Below are positions 15,739 through 23,547 of a stretch of 49,692 nt of DNA, piece after piece. Position 1 is the stretch's first letter, and each line of letters opens with the position of its first letter. The stretch spans positions 1 through 49,692 of the forward strand of contig PLGI01000091.1 in the NCBI GenBank assembly GCA_003139775.1, read 5' to 3'. Source of the stretch: Syntrophaceae bacterium. GTDB lineage: Bacteria > Desulfobacterota > Syntrophia > Syntrophales > Smithellaceae. The notes under the pieces are model-generated. The model made no database searches and had not been told where the DNA came from. It saw only the letters and a program-made list of their open reading frames with translations. The translations under genes and the position numbers were made by a program.

Positions 15739-16968
15739 TCAAGTGCCGTTTGTCAGTTTCGCGGCCAGATAGATGGTAAATGCAGTTCCTGAATCAACAA
15801 TGGATTCGACCGAAATCAAGCCATTATGGTATTTGATGATGGAATCGCTGATGGCCAACCCCAGACCAATGCCGCCTCGTTCCTTTTTCTTTTTTGTCGT
15901 AAAATAAGGATCAAATATCCGGGAAAGATTTTCCCGGGGAATTCCCTTGCCATGATCCTTAATGATAATCCGGACATAATTTCCTTGTCCCAGAGACTTG
16001 ATATTTGTTCCGGTTATCGTATTCTCGGCGATAAGCTCCACAATGCCGCCGTTGGGCATGGCTTCTTTGGCATTAATCAAAACATTTTCTATCACCTGCC
16101 TGATCTGGGCGTCATCAACTTCGCAAGGCCACAGGTCTTGGGCTATGGAAATATTACAGGTAACAGGAGAACCTTTAAAGACGTTTTGGGCGGCCTCTGT
16201 CAAAAGAGGTGCCATATTTTCCAGTTTACGAATCGGATAACCACCCTCGGCAAATGTACTAAGCCGGTGAGCCAATTCCTTGGCTTGCAGACCAGCCCGT
16301 TCCGCCACTGCCAGCCCGTCCTCCAGGATTTTGTCTTCATCAGTAGCGGATATTTTGGCCATAAAAACGTTGCGCAGAATCGCGGAGAGGAGGCTGTCAA
16401 AATCCTTGGCCACGCCGTCAGCGAATGTGCCCAATGATTCCAGTTTGGTTCGCTGGAGAAGCTCATCCTGTGCTACTCTTTGTTCGGTAATATCTTCCAG
16501 GGTCTCCATAACGCCGAATAAATTTTCATTGGCATCTCTCAGTCCTGCCGAAGTTATTCGAAACCATTTCCCTTTTTCGCCCATATCAGGGAAAAATTCC
16601 GTGACTTCATAAGCATCATCCAGTAGTTTTGATTTGCTCAACTTTCCCGAGTATAGGTGGCCAATTTGACCGGTTTTACCATCCAGAATCAAATCAGCCA
16701 GGCAGGGACGTTGGGTTGTATAAAATGCGCGCCATTGTTGGTTAGTGCCGAGGATTTCGCTGGGTTTGATGTTGCCCATTGCCTGTAGCGCCCTGTTCCA
16801 GTAAATTACTTTATGATCCTTGGATATTACGAAAGTGGGAATAGGGGAGCCATGGATAATGCTGATTAATTTCCGTTCATCCCTGCGGCCGCGCCACATC
16901 GCATAGGTAAAGCTGATGGTTACTGTTATCGCTAAGGCCAAAATGAAAATAAGAAGAAGGTTATTCAT
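15739..16968 (-). CDS. PAS-domain histidine kinase-like protein lacking the phospho-acceptor His
   Basis: About 409 aa from MNNLLL; a TTG at 16977 is an alternative start. One membrane segment (residues 1-20) is followed by a PAS domain (about 35-160: 'IIHGSPIPTFVISKDHKVIYW', 'GVMETLEDITEQ'). The dimerisation helix reads 'LGTFADGVAKDFDSLLSAIL', where kinases of this class have 'GIAHDFNNLL'. The His is replaced by Lys188. The ATPase domain looks intact: N box 'ENVLINAKEAMP', G1 'DHGKGIP', F box 'DPYFTTK', G2 'GIGLGLAIS'. It may bind ATP but cannot use the usual His. It follows the PilZ gene by about 15 bp, as one unit. Confidence 0.88.
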   Translation of the reverse strand: MNNLLLIFILALAITVTISFTYAMWRGRRDERKLISIIHGSPIPTFVISKDHKVIYWNRALQAMGNIKPSEILGTNQQWRAFYTTQRPCLADLILDGKTGQIGHLYSGKLSKSKLLDDAYEVTEFFPDMGEKGKWFRITSAGLRDANENLFGVMETLEDITEQRVAQDELLQRTKLESLGTFADGVAKDFDSLLSAILRNVFMAKISATDEDKILEDGLAVAERAGLQAKELAHRLSTFAEGGYPIRKLENMAPLLTEAAQNVFKGSPVTCNISIAQDLWPCEVDDAQIRQVIENVLINAKEAMPNGGIVELIAENTITGTNIKSLGQGNYVRIIIKDHGKGIPRENLSRIFDPYFTTKKKKERGGIGLGLAISDSIIKYHNGLISVESIVDSGTAFTIYLAAKLTNGT

Positions 16969-16983
16969 ATTAGGCAAGTATGC

Positions 16984-17358
16984 TTAAACCGGATTAAGAT
17001 ATTTAATATTTTGTTTATACGAGATGTAAATCGCCAGTTGCTGGGTCACGTCGCCGGGTGTGTGGACGAATTCCATGCCCGCCTCATAGGATTCATTCGC
17101 AAAGAGACTTTTGATCCATTTTACTTTTCCGAGGGTTGATATCATCATTTGGTGCGGATTTTTTAATGTGAAATCTATCTTGAGGAGAGTATTGATGGGC
17201 AAAAAACTATTGGCCTTAATTCTGGCGCCGAGGACAGAGATATCCTTGCTTTGGTTATACATAATTTTTTCTTCCGGAGATTTTTTTCCTCCGGAGACGA
17301 TAGTTATGGTAATCTCGCTCTTCTCTTCCAGTCGTTTCGCTTTCCTTTTTTCGTACAT
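16984..17358 (-). CDS. PilZ-domain protein (putative c-di-GMP receptor)
   Basis: 124 aa. The N-terminal 'RKAKR' fits the RxxxR motif and 'DISVLGARI' fits the (D/N)xSxxG motif, the two halves of the PilZ c-di-GMP site. The beta-barrel continues with 'LLKIDFTLKN' and 'GKVKWIKS', ending 'YEAGMEFVHT'. It therefore probably binds c-di-GMP and passes the signal to a partner. The following gene, a PAS kinase-like protein missing its His, starts within about 15 bp and may be that partner. An HD-GYP protein at 47037 could break down the same messenger. Confidence 0.85.
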   Translation of the reverse strand: MYEKRKAKRLEEKSEITITIVSGGKKSPEEKIMYNQSKDISVLGARIKANSFLPINTLLKIDFTLKNPHQMMISTLGKVKWIKSLFANESYEAGMEFVHTPGDVTQQLAIYISYKQNIKYLNPV

Positions 17359-17483
17359 AACGATCCATTCCTGTTGTTTATTTCAGAATTCTCGTTTTTC
17401 ACCCTTCACTTCTGAGTGATCCAAACCTTGGACAGGTTTTTGGAGGGTGTGATTATCTCAATAGGTTATTAAAAAAACAAGTA

Positions 17484-17762
17484 TTATTTTGTCAGTTTTC
17501 TTGCCCAAAGTGTCAGCCAGATGACGACAAATATCAGCATTGCAAGACCGAGCTTATAGGCCACCATTGCCCACAGCCAGATAGTACGGATTTCCGGCCA
17601 GGTAACGTCTTCACCCCATAAGCAAAGCATTACTGCCGGCTGCCTGGGTATAATCAGCAGATAAGCAAACCATTGAATCAGCAGAATGCAATAGGCGATT
17701 AACACAGTCCACCATCCGGCCACTGCCGCAGCCCGCACTTTTTTTATAAATATTTCGTCCAT
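17484..17762 (-). CDS. Small two-helix membrane protein
   Basis: 92 aa with two strong membrane helices (residues about 15-38 and 62-86) joined by a 20-residue loop with 'CLWGEDVTWPEIRTIWLW', and positive ends ('KKVR' and 'ARKLTK'). Trp is unusually common. Similar small hydrophobic proteins occur in other deltaproteobacteria, but I know no function. Start ATG at 17760-17762 has AGGAGGC upstream. It sits between the PilZ gene and the DUF3443 lipoprotein, all on the minus strand, but spacing of over 70 bp each side gives no firm operon link. Confidence 0.75.
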   Translation of the reverse strand: MDEIFIKKVRAAAVAGWWTVLIAYCILLIQWFAYLLIIPRQPAVMLCLWGEDVTWPEIRTIWLWAMVAYKLGLAMLIFVVIWLTLWARKLTK

Positions 17763-17834
17763 AATTTGCCTCCTGTATCTTTTTATCCTGTTGCTTCCCC
17801 AGTCCGGCGAGTCAGGCCGGCCCGGTCTCTTCGC

Positions 17835-19553
17835 CTAATACGCCCAATAGGGGCCCGTTCCGAGGCTGGAGGTCTTCCCCTCAATTCCCACATAAACACT
17901 CCGTCTCAGGAAAAACGGAAGCCCCCAATCAAACGACGTATCCGGCCCGCCGAGTTCAATGAACACATTATTGGATGGACTTAAAAGGGTTGAAGCGTTG
18001 CCTATATTAAACAAAACCGTGCCGCTCGGTGATCCCGCATAGCCTTTTGTAGTTGCGGACAGGCTCTGCGTTGAAGAGGGGCAGAACCAGTCTCCGCAGA
18101 TTGTTAGAGCGCTTATCGAACCAGCATTAAAAAACAGTCCGTTAGAGCCGCTGTCAATGAAACTATCGCTATACGTCTTTCCGTTAAAAACTGTTATGAA
18201 TTCTCCAGAGGTTGGATCGGCAGGATACATAGTGACTCCGGAAGACGAGTTATTCGACTGCGTGTCAATACCTAGGATAAGATCGCCATTAACCGAGGGT
18301 AGTCCTCCGAGAGGAATAACAGGAAACCGCAATATTGCACCGTTATTGTCAGTTGGAAGGAACGAAACCGGGTTTTGGACCTGGTTGTTGAGAGAAACTG
18401 CCGCTCCAGTGCACGATGAACCGCTGCAGGAATAGTACATCCCATTGTTCGCAACACTTGTGCAGTCCGAACCGCAGTCTTCGGCAAAGAGGCCGACACC
18501 GAGAATTCCGTTGTATCCGGTTATTGACGGACTCGTGTCCAGTGTGTACTGGCCGTTTAGACTGCATGAATTATAACCACTAAAAGTGGAATCAATGATC
18601 TGTATGGGTACTCTAACAGCGGGTTCTCCCCCCAGGATGACGTCCGCTGTCTGAACCGGTCCCCAGTCCGCTGAATTATCAGAATATTGGATGCATTCTG
18701 TTAGCGAACCTGAACCGCTGGTCACCTGCGTAAGGGAGACTGTCAGGAGCGATTTGAATATCCGCAGACCGGAAGCTCCCGTATCCAACAGGATATTATC
18801 GATGGTCTGACAGTTCAAGGTGACGGGAGAACAAATCGTAACACTGACGCACGGTTCGTTGGGATAACCTCCTGGTGCCATGCCGCCATTCACAGTCACG
18901 GTAAGCACGTTATTCATCGGTGTTACCGTCAGGACCGTAGAATCCGAGATGCCACTCCAAGTGGCAGTGATCGTTGTTGTGCCCGCGGCAAACGAGGTAG
19001 CCAATCCTATAGAACCCGCTGTATTGACGATTGTCGCGATAGATTGCGACGATGAAGTCCAGCTTGCTACCTTTGTCAATATCTGTGTCGTACTGTCCGA
19101 GAATGTTCCTGTGGCAATGAATTGTTGTGTTGCGCCCAGGGCAATGTTTGGGCTCGCCGGCGTTACTGTAATGGAGGAAAGCGTTGCCGAGGTTACTTTA
19201 AGGGTAGCGGAGTTGGATATAATGCTTCCTGATGAAGCGGTGATCGTCGTGCTGCCTGTAGCGACAGCGGTGGCCAATCCTGTATTATCGATCGTCGCGA
19301 CAGCTGTAGTATAGGAATTCCATGTCACTGATGTTGTTATGTCACGAGTCGTGTTATCTGAATACGTGCCAGTGGCAGTGAATTGTTCGGTTGTACCCGG
19401 AGCAATGCTTGGGCTTGCCGGCGTTACTGCTATAGAGGAAAGCGTTACGGTGGGAGCGCTTGTTGTTCCGCCGCCTTCTCCTCCTCCACCGCCGCTACAG
19501 CTCATTATCAATAAAGGTATCAAAACAAAAAAGAGCAGTTTACTTAATTTCAT
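17835..19553 (-). CDS. DUF3443-type lipoprotein with Ig-like repeats and paired Asp-Thr/Ser-Gly motifs
   Basis: 572 aa. Lipoprotein signal 'LLIMSCSGGGG' puts a lipidated Cys near residue 19, then a Gly/Ser-rich spacer. Two bacterial Ig-like (Big_2-like) repeats follow at about 38-120 and 126-210 ('SSIAVTPASPSIAPGTTEQF', 'SSITVTPASPNIALGATQQF'). The rest matches the DUF3443 type. It has 'LLDTGASGLRI' at D257 and 'FIDSGSNGLFF' at D467, each at the point where a pepsin-like lobe has its catalytic Asp. Conserved Cys pairs suggest disulfides. Protease activity is not established. It overlaps the DUF2844 gene by 14 bp, as these families usually travel together. Confidence 0.85.
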   Translation of the reverse strand: MKLSKLLFFVLIPLLIMSCSGGGGGEGGGTTSAPTVTLSSIAVTPASPSIAPGTTEQFTATGTYSDNTTRDITTSVTWNSYTTAVATIDNTGLATAVATGSTTITASSGSIISNSATLKVTSATLSSITVTPASPNIALGATQQFIATGTFSDSTTQILTKVASWTSSSQSIATIVNTAGSIGLATSFAAGTTTITATWSGISDSTVLTVTPMNNVLTVTVNGGMAPGGYPNEPCVSVTICSPVTLNCQTIDNILLDTGASGLRIFKSLLTVSLTQVTSGSGSLTECIQYSDNSADWGPVQTADVILGGEPAVRVPIQIIDSTFSGYNSCSLNGQYTLDTSPSITGYNGILGVGLFAEDCGSDCTSVANNGMYYSCSGSSCTGAAVSLNNQVQNPVSFLPTDNNGAILRFPVIPLGGLPSVNGDLILGIDTQSNNSSSGVTMYPADPTSGEFITVFNGKTYSDSFIDSGSNGLFFNAGSISALTICGDWFCPSSTQSLSATTKGYAGSPSGTVLFNIGNASTLLSPSNNVFIELGGPDTSFDWGLPFFLRRSVYVGIEGKTSSLGTGPYWAY

Positions 19554-20010
19554 CGACGCTCACTCCTTGCGGTATCAAGGCTGGCACGTAAGCGCGGCCC
19601 TGCAGGTTCCGCATATGTCCCCATTTCTCCACAACGACACTGTCTGTTTTTACCGTGACGTGCCGGCGGCCCGGCTGCCTGTGAGCATGAGTCATGGCTT
19701 TCTGATACTCAGAAAAATAGGATCCAAGGAGCGGCGTCAGATCGGGATGGGTCAGTCCATTCCAGGCGATACCGAAGACGACGCCTGAAGGCGATACATA
19801 TTCCCGGACAGTTATTGTTTCAGATCTGATTTCATGGACGGTATATCCCGTGGAAGTTTTCATGGCTCTCCGCACGGCCGAGATGGCCTTCTGATCTGAT
19901 GCGACCGAATCAACGGATTCGCCGAGAGCGGCCTGAACCTGCTGAGCGGCAAAGACGGTCAGGACAATACTGAGGCCAAGCAATAGCCTGGAGAATATTC
20001 TTGTTTTCAT
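19540..20010 (-). CDS. DUF2844-type secreted protein
   Basis: 156 aa from MKTRIFSRL; the in-frame reading to 20163 runs through family B repeat DNA and is rejected. AGGAGGATACC lies just upstream of the ATG. A signal peptide ends near 'AAQQVQAALGES'. The body has 'TGYTVHEIRSETITVREYVS' and 'GVVFGIAWNGLTHPDL', the marks of DUF2844. This family is known mainly as the partner of DUF3443, best seen in Burkholderia-type genomes, and has no proven role. Its end overlaps the DUF3443 start by 14 bp, so the two are probably made together and exported together. Confidence 0.85.
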   Translation of the reverse strand: MKTRIFSRLLLGLSIVLTVFAAQQVQAALGESVDSVASDQKAISAVRRAMKTSTGYTVHEIRSETITVREYVSPSGVVFGIAWNGLTHPDLTPLLGSYFSEYQKAMTHAHRQPGRRHVTVKTDSVVVEKWGHMRNLQGRAYVPALIPQGVSVDEIK

Positions 20011-20069
20011 GGTCTGGTATCCTCCTTTGGACTTTTTTTGATAACATGTTGCTTGCTTATAACTGAACT

Positions 20070-20262
20070 GCTGAGCGTTATTGTTGAAACTCCAATTACG
20101 AAAGCGCAGCGCAGCGGAATTGGTAAGTTGTAATGAGACCCAAACTTCAGAAACATAGTGCATACCCTAAAGGGCATCTGCGACTGAAGCTTGGAGGTCG
20201 AATTATCCCGCGAAGCGGAGGGTTTAATATCCCGCAGCAAACTGCGGGATATTAAACCCGTG
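20070..20262 (-). repeat. Family B hairpin mosaic
   Basis: Contains TTATTGTTGAAACTCCAATT, AATGAGACCCAAACTTCAG, GTCGAATTATCCCGC and a strong hairpin TTTAATATCCCGCAG-caaa-CTGCGGGATATTAAA at about 20223-20257. The last lies directly after the Hrb-type gene stop on the minus strand and may act as its terminator. Confidence 0.75.
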
Positions 20263-20953
20263 ACTGTTCTTTCTCAAATTTTGATTTGTCCGCGCCGCAG
20301 ACAGGGCATGTCCATGATTCCGGTAAATCTTCAAATTTTGTTCCGGGAGCAATACCGCTATCCGAGTCGCCCAATACCGGATCGTAAACATAGCCGCAAA
20401 CACTGCAAACATAGCGGGCGGCGATCCCGACGGAAGCTGCCGCCGGTTCATCTTTTACATAAGTCGGAGCGGTTTTCGGTGATTTACCGCCCTTGACCTG
20501 CTGGTAATAGGCATAAGTCATGGGCTCTTCATTGCTGATTACATCACCGTCAACAATATTGCCGACAAAGATAGTGTGCGTGCCGCAATCTAATTCTTTT
20601 TCCAATTCCACTTCGATATAGGAAACTGTATTTTCTAAAACGATGGGTACTTTAGTCATTCCTGTTTTTGTCTTTACGTTTTGCAGTTTATTTACATCGC
20701 GCCCGCTCTTAAAACCGAAAAGGCCGATGAAGTTCATCGGCGCCGCTTCCGCCAGAATGGAAACAACAAATTTGCGGCTGGATTTAATTAATCCATGCGT
20801 GTAATTTTCTTTATTGATGCTGATGGCCACTGTTGCCGGATTCGATGTAACCTGAAACATGGAATTGGCAACCTGGCCGTTGAATTTGTCATCCTGTCCG
20901 GAGGTGACGATATATAGACCATAACTAATTTTATGAAGGGCGGCTCTGTTCAT
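20252..20953 (-). CDS. Flavin reductase-rubredoxin fusion (high-molecular-weight rubredoxin, Hrb type)
   Basis: 233 aa from MNRAALHK, which has GAGG nine bases upstream; an ATG at 20968 is possible. Residues 1-155 form a flavin reductase-like FMN-binding domain ('[20 protein letters not shown]', '[10 protein letters not shown]', '[15 protein letters not shown]'). After a linker, residues about 180-233 are rubredoxin with the four Fe ligands in '[12 protein letters not shown]' and '[11 protein letters not shown]'. In Moorella the same fusion passes electrons from NADH to a flavodiiron oxygen/NO reductase and to rubrerythrin. Here it stands alone, so its partners must be elsewhere. It fits oxygen defence in an anaerobe, together with the bd oxidase downstream. 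Confidence 0.92.
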   Translation of the reverse strand: MNRAALHKISYGLYIVTSGQDDKFNGQVANSMFQVTSNPATVAISINKENYTHGLIKSSRKFVVSILAEAAPMNFIGLFGFKSGRDVNKLQNVKTKTGMTKVPIVLENTVSYIEVELEKELDCGTHTIFVGNIVDGDVISNEEPMTYAYYQQVKGGKSPKTAPTYVKDEPAAASVGIAARYVCSVCGYVYDPVLGDSDSGIAPGTKFEDLPESWTCPVCGADKSKFEKEQSRV

Positions 20954-20984
20954 TATTATTATCCTCATGTAAGTTTTTCAATAG

Positions 20985-21310
20985 AAAAGTCTTATAGCGT
21001 AATTTTTCCGCCAGCGCCATTAAAATTTAATGAGACTCGCTGAAAACGAACGCAGTGAAGTTTGAAGCGTTAGTCGAACTATCCCAGGAGCGCAGGGACG
21101 TGGGATTTGAGACTCGCTGATAATGAGTCCCAAGTTTCAGAAGCGAAGCGCGCTGAAATTTGTTGGACGAATTATATCAGGCGCAAAGCGCCGTGGTAAA
21201 ACGAACGCAGTGAAGTTTGAGGCGTTAGTCGAATAATCCCGTGGCCAAAGGCTATCGGAGCTATCCCGCATAGCGGATGGTATGAATACCAAAACAAGCT
21301 TTTTGTTTCA
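20985..21310. repeat. Family B hairpin mosaic upstream of the lipid cluster
   Basis: A run of units with both orientations: AATGAGACTCGCTGAAAACG, AACGCAGTGAAGTTTGA, GCGTTAGTCGAACTATCCC, AATGAGTCCCAAGTTTCAG, TCGAATAATCCCG and CCCGCATAGCGGATGG. The stems differ between units but keep pairing. No gene is seen between 20969 and 21731; 21310-21470 is plain AT-rich DNA. Confidence 0.7.
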
Positions 21311-21469
21311 TATTTGCGGTTGGATAAAGGATTAAATAAATATTTACACATTTAGGCTTTCCTTTTTTGATTCCATGCGTTTCCGGAATATTTTTTCTTT
21401 TGACAAAAGAGACCTTTTCTTATAATTAACTTAAATTAGAAGTAAATTCCGGTCTTGCAATTCGCGACC

Positions 21470-21675
21470 GAGGGTAGTTTTGGAGCCCGGGGGCATTCAA
21501 ACCAATACCGGAATCGTGGTTGTGAACACTAAAGCAAGCTTTGGAAACAGATTCCGCAGCAAGCTGCGGGGTGTTAAACCCACCGCTGCGTTGGATAATT
21601 CGACTTGCAAATTTCAGTTCACTCCGTTCCTGAAATTTGAGTCTTATTAAATTGGAGTTTCAACAATAAACTTTA
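21470..21675 (+). repeat. Family B hairpin mosaic before the FabA-like gene
   Basis: Plus-oriented units: AGATTCCGCAGCAAGCTGCG, TTGGATAATTCGACTTGC, the stem-loop CAAATTTCAG-ttcactccgtt-CCTGAAATTTG, then GAGTCTTATTAAATTGGAG and TTTCAACAATA. It ends about 55 bp before the FabA-like start, so the cluster promoter must lie within or just after it. Confidence 0.75.
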
Positions 21676-21731
21676 ATCCGGAGATCATTATATTATCGTA
21701 TCCCAAATTCACGGAAAGAGAAAAAACAATT

Positions 21732-22322
21732 ATGAAATATCAGGAATTTTTGGAACGCGATCATTTTAATTTAGAAGAAATTATGGCTTTTGCTTATGGG
21801 TCGCTGGTAACTGATCCTCCCGCGGGTTTTGATGGAAGGCTTCCGGCTCCTCCCTTCCTCATGTTTGATCGCATATTATTGATTGAAAGCGATGGTAAAC
21901 AAGGCAGAGTGATTGCCGAACAGGATATTCGAATGGACGCTTGGTATTTTCAATGTCATATGCCGGGAGACCCTGTGCAACCGGGTTGCCTTTGTGTCGA
22001 TGCCATCTGGCAATCACTTGGTTTCTATTGTATCTGGCGCGGCGCTTTGGGCTCCGGCCGGGCTCTTGGCTGTTCCGGTGTTACATTCAATGGTCAAATT
22101 CGCCCCTTCAACAAATGTGTCCGCTACGAAGTCGATATTCGGCGTTATTCGCGATTAAAAGAATCAGGCGCAAGCCTGGGGATCGGTGACGGCCGGATTT
22201 ATGTGGATAATGAATTGATTGCTGCTGTTACTCAGGCGCGGACAGGAGTGTTTAAGGAGATTGCTTACAAAGATTACCCGCTTCGGTCGAAAAATTCTAT
22301 CGGTGGAATCATGGAAAGGTAG
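21732..22322 (+). CDS. FabA-type 3-hydroxyacyl-ACP dehydratase/isomerase
   Basis: 196 aa, a single hotdog domain with the FabA pattern 'RLPAPPFLMFDRILLI', 'WYFQCHMPGDPVQPGCL' and 'CVDAIWQSLGFYCIWRG'. Catalytic His76 and Asp90 are 14 residues apart, exactly as His70/Asp84 of E. coli FabA; the Asp (not Glu) marks FabA rather than FabZ. FabA dehydrates 3-hydroxydecanoyl-ACP and can isomerise trans-2 to cis-3 double bonds, so it could plant a cis double bond in the cluster's product. It is the first gene of the lipid cluster, with AGAGAAAAAAC upstream of the ATG. The C-terminal 25 residues extend past the core. It could instead be the housekeeping FabA, though its setting argues for a special role. 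Confidence 0.92.
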   Translation: MKYQEFLERDHFNLEEIMAFAYGSLVTDPPAGFDGRLPAPPFLMFDRILLIESDGKQGRVIAEQDIRMDAWYFQCHMPGDPVQPGCLCVDAIWQSLGFYCIWRGALGSGRALGCSGVTFNGQIRPFNKCVRYEVDIRRYSRLKESGASLGIGDGRIYVDNELIAAVTQARTGVFKEIAYKDYPLRSKNSIGGIMER

Positions 22323-22394
22323 ATTTATACCAAGTCGCATTCAAATTAAAACGATCATAAAAAAATATTAGAATATTTTTTTACGGAAACTATT

Positions 22395-22808
22395 TTGAGT
22401 ATAATAAAAAAAACAGCGCTTTATTTTGCTCAAAAAGAATTTTGCAGGGCGGCAATAAATGAGCACGCTGATCTGAGTATTTTTAAAGAAAAACTCTCAG
22501 CCTCCGTAATTGCCGGTCTTATTTTGATTACTATTAGTTATATTCTCGGTATACCGGCCGTATTTATAGTAGGGGGAATCTCCGCCTGGCTGAAAAACCC
22601 AATGGTTGGGGTTATCGGTATTCCTTTGATTTATGGTTTTTCCTGGCTGCTTTTGATGTTGGGTCTGTATCTTGCCGGACCTAAATATGGAAAGGCGCTT
22701 GGCCATTGGGTAGTGCGTGTTACACTGGAAAAAATTCTCGGTGACGAGGCAAATACAATCAGGCCTTTGCCGCAAGAAGGTTCGGAAAAAGACATAATAA
22801 AAAAATGA
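22395..22808 (+). CDS. Membrane protein with two or three hydrophobic segments, lipid cluster
   Basis: 137 aa from a TTG at 22395. Strong hydrophobic segments lie at about 33-58 and 65-94 ('SASVIAGLILITISYILGIP', 'GFSWLLLMLGLYLAGPKYG'), with charged ends. No known family comes to mind. It lies between the FabA-like gene (72 bp away) and the first acyl carrier protein gene (39 bp away), all on the plus strand. A role in anchoring or delivering the lipid product at the membrane is a guess based on place alone. Confidence 0.7.
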   Translation: MSIIKKTALYFAQKEFCRAAINEHADLSIFKEKLSASVIAGLILITISYILGIPAVFIVGGISAWLKNPMVGVIGIPLIYGFSWLLLMLGLYLAGPKYGKALGHWVVRVTLEKILGDEANTIRPLPQEGSEKDIIKK

Positions 22809-22847
22809 AGCGCGTTTGTAGACGCGAGAAAAAAATAGAGGTGTTAA

Positions 22848-23120
22848 ATGAGTCAAATTGAAGGATTGATCGGTGAACTTAAAGTTAAAATTATTCAAAC
22901 ACTCGGGCTGATTGACATTGGTCCTGAAGACATCAAAGATGATTCTCCGCTTGTCGGTGGAGATATGGGAATTGATTCCATTGATGTGCTTGAACTGGTG
23001 ATGATGATTGAAAAAGACTATGGCGTTAAAATTGAAAGCAAAGAGCTGGGCGTCAAAGTTTTCGCCTCCGTGCGCGCGCTGGCCACGCACATTTTCAAGA
23101 ACCAACGGCATAAAGGTTAA
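22848..23120 (+). CDS. Acyl carrier protein, first of the lipid cluster
   Basis: 90 aa. The phosphopantetheine attachment Ser is Ser44 in 'MGIDSIDVLELVMMIE', the standard D-S-(I/L) ACP motif. The four-helix pattern is complete and acidic on helix II. AGAGGTGTTAA lies upstream of the ATG. Carriers inside clusters usually serve a dedicated synthase instead of bulk fatty-acid synthesis. Together with a second ACP at 27485, which differs in sequence, the cluster has two carriers, possibly for two stages or two substrates. Confidence 0.93.
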   Translation: MSQIEGLIGELKVKIIQTLGLIDIGPEDIKDDSPLVGGDMGIDSIDVLELVMMIEKDYGVKIESKELGVKVFASVRALATHIFKNQRHKG

Positions 23121-23131
23121 TCTTAATTTGT

Positions 23132-23337
23132 ATACCATTTCGATTTCAAAGGATAACGAGGCGGCAAGGAGGAGGTGACGAGGCGTATATTTTAATACGT
23201 TGAGGAAACCGATGCCGCAGCCAACAAAGTTAGCCAAAGACCGGGTGCACATCCCGCAGGGGGGCGCATAATAAATAAATTTTACGTCACCGGTAATTAC
23301 CACCTGCAAGGTGATGACTTACAAGCGAATTGGTATT
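23132..23337 (-). repeat. Family A repeat, long form, inside the lipid cluster
   Basis: Reverse orientation to the copies at 1265 and 11647: it opens ATACCATTTCGATTTCAAAGG and ends AAGCGAATTGGTATT. The core GAGGCGGCAAGGAGGAGG and CAGCCAACAAAGTTAGCCAAA is followed by the extra segment with GGTAATTACCACCTGCAAGG, as in the 11647 copy. It separates the first ACP gene from the B12-radical SAM gene. Confidence 0.85.
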
Positions 23338-23369
23338 ACGCTTACACAGAAATAATGACCCTTTAGCGC

Positions 23370-23530
23370 TTTATTGTTGAAACTCCAATTCCGAAAGCGA
23401 ATAACCTAAAGGTCACTATAGGCGCAGCGGAATTGGTAAGTTGTAATGAGACTCGCTGAAAATGAACGAAGTGAAGTTTGAAGCGTTAGTCGAATTATCC
23501 CGCGCAGCGGAGGGTTTAATACCCGTGATG
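23370..23530 (-). repeat. Family B hairpin mosaic before the B12-radical SAM gene
   Basis: TTATTGTTGAAACTCCAATT, AGCGGAATTGGTAAGTTG, TAATGAGACTCGCTGAAAAT, GTTAGTCGAATTATCCCGC, GCAGCGGAGGGTTTAATACC: the same string of modules as 20070-20262. It runs to within 20 bp of the radical SAM start codon, which has no clear ribosome site. Confidence 0.75.
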
Positions 23531-23547
23531 AAATTTTTGTTCATATT

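Noticed and set aside
20011-20163. 51-residue extension of the DUF2844 gene
   Set aside because: It also reads through family B repeat sequence and lies before a good ribosome site and signal peptide start at 20010.
22395-22808. Treating the small membrane protein as a known flippase or transporter
   Set aside because: Only two or three hydrophobic segments and no family motif; left as unknown.
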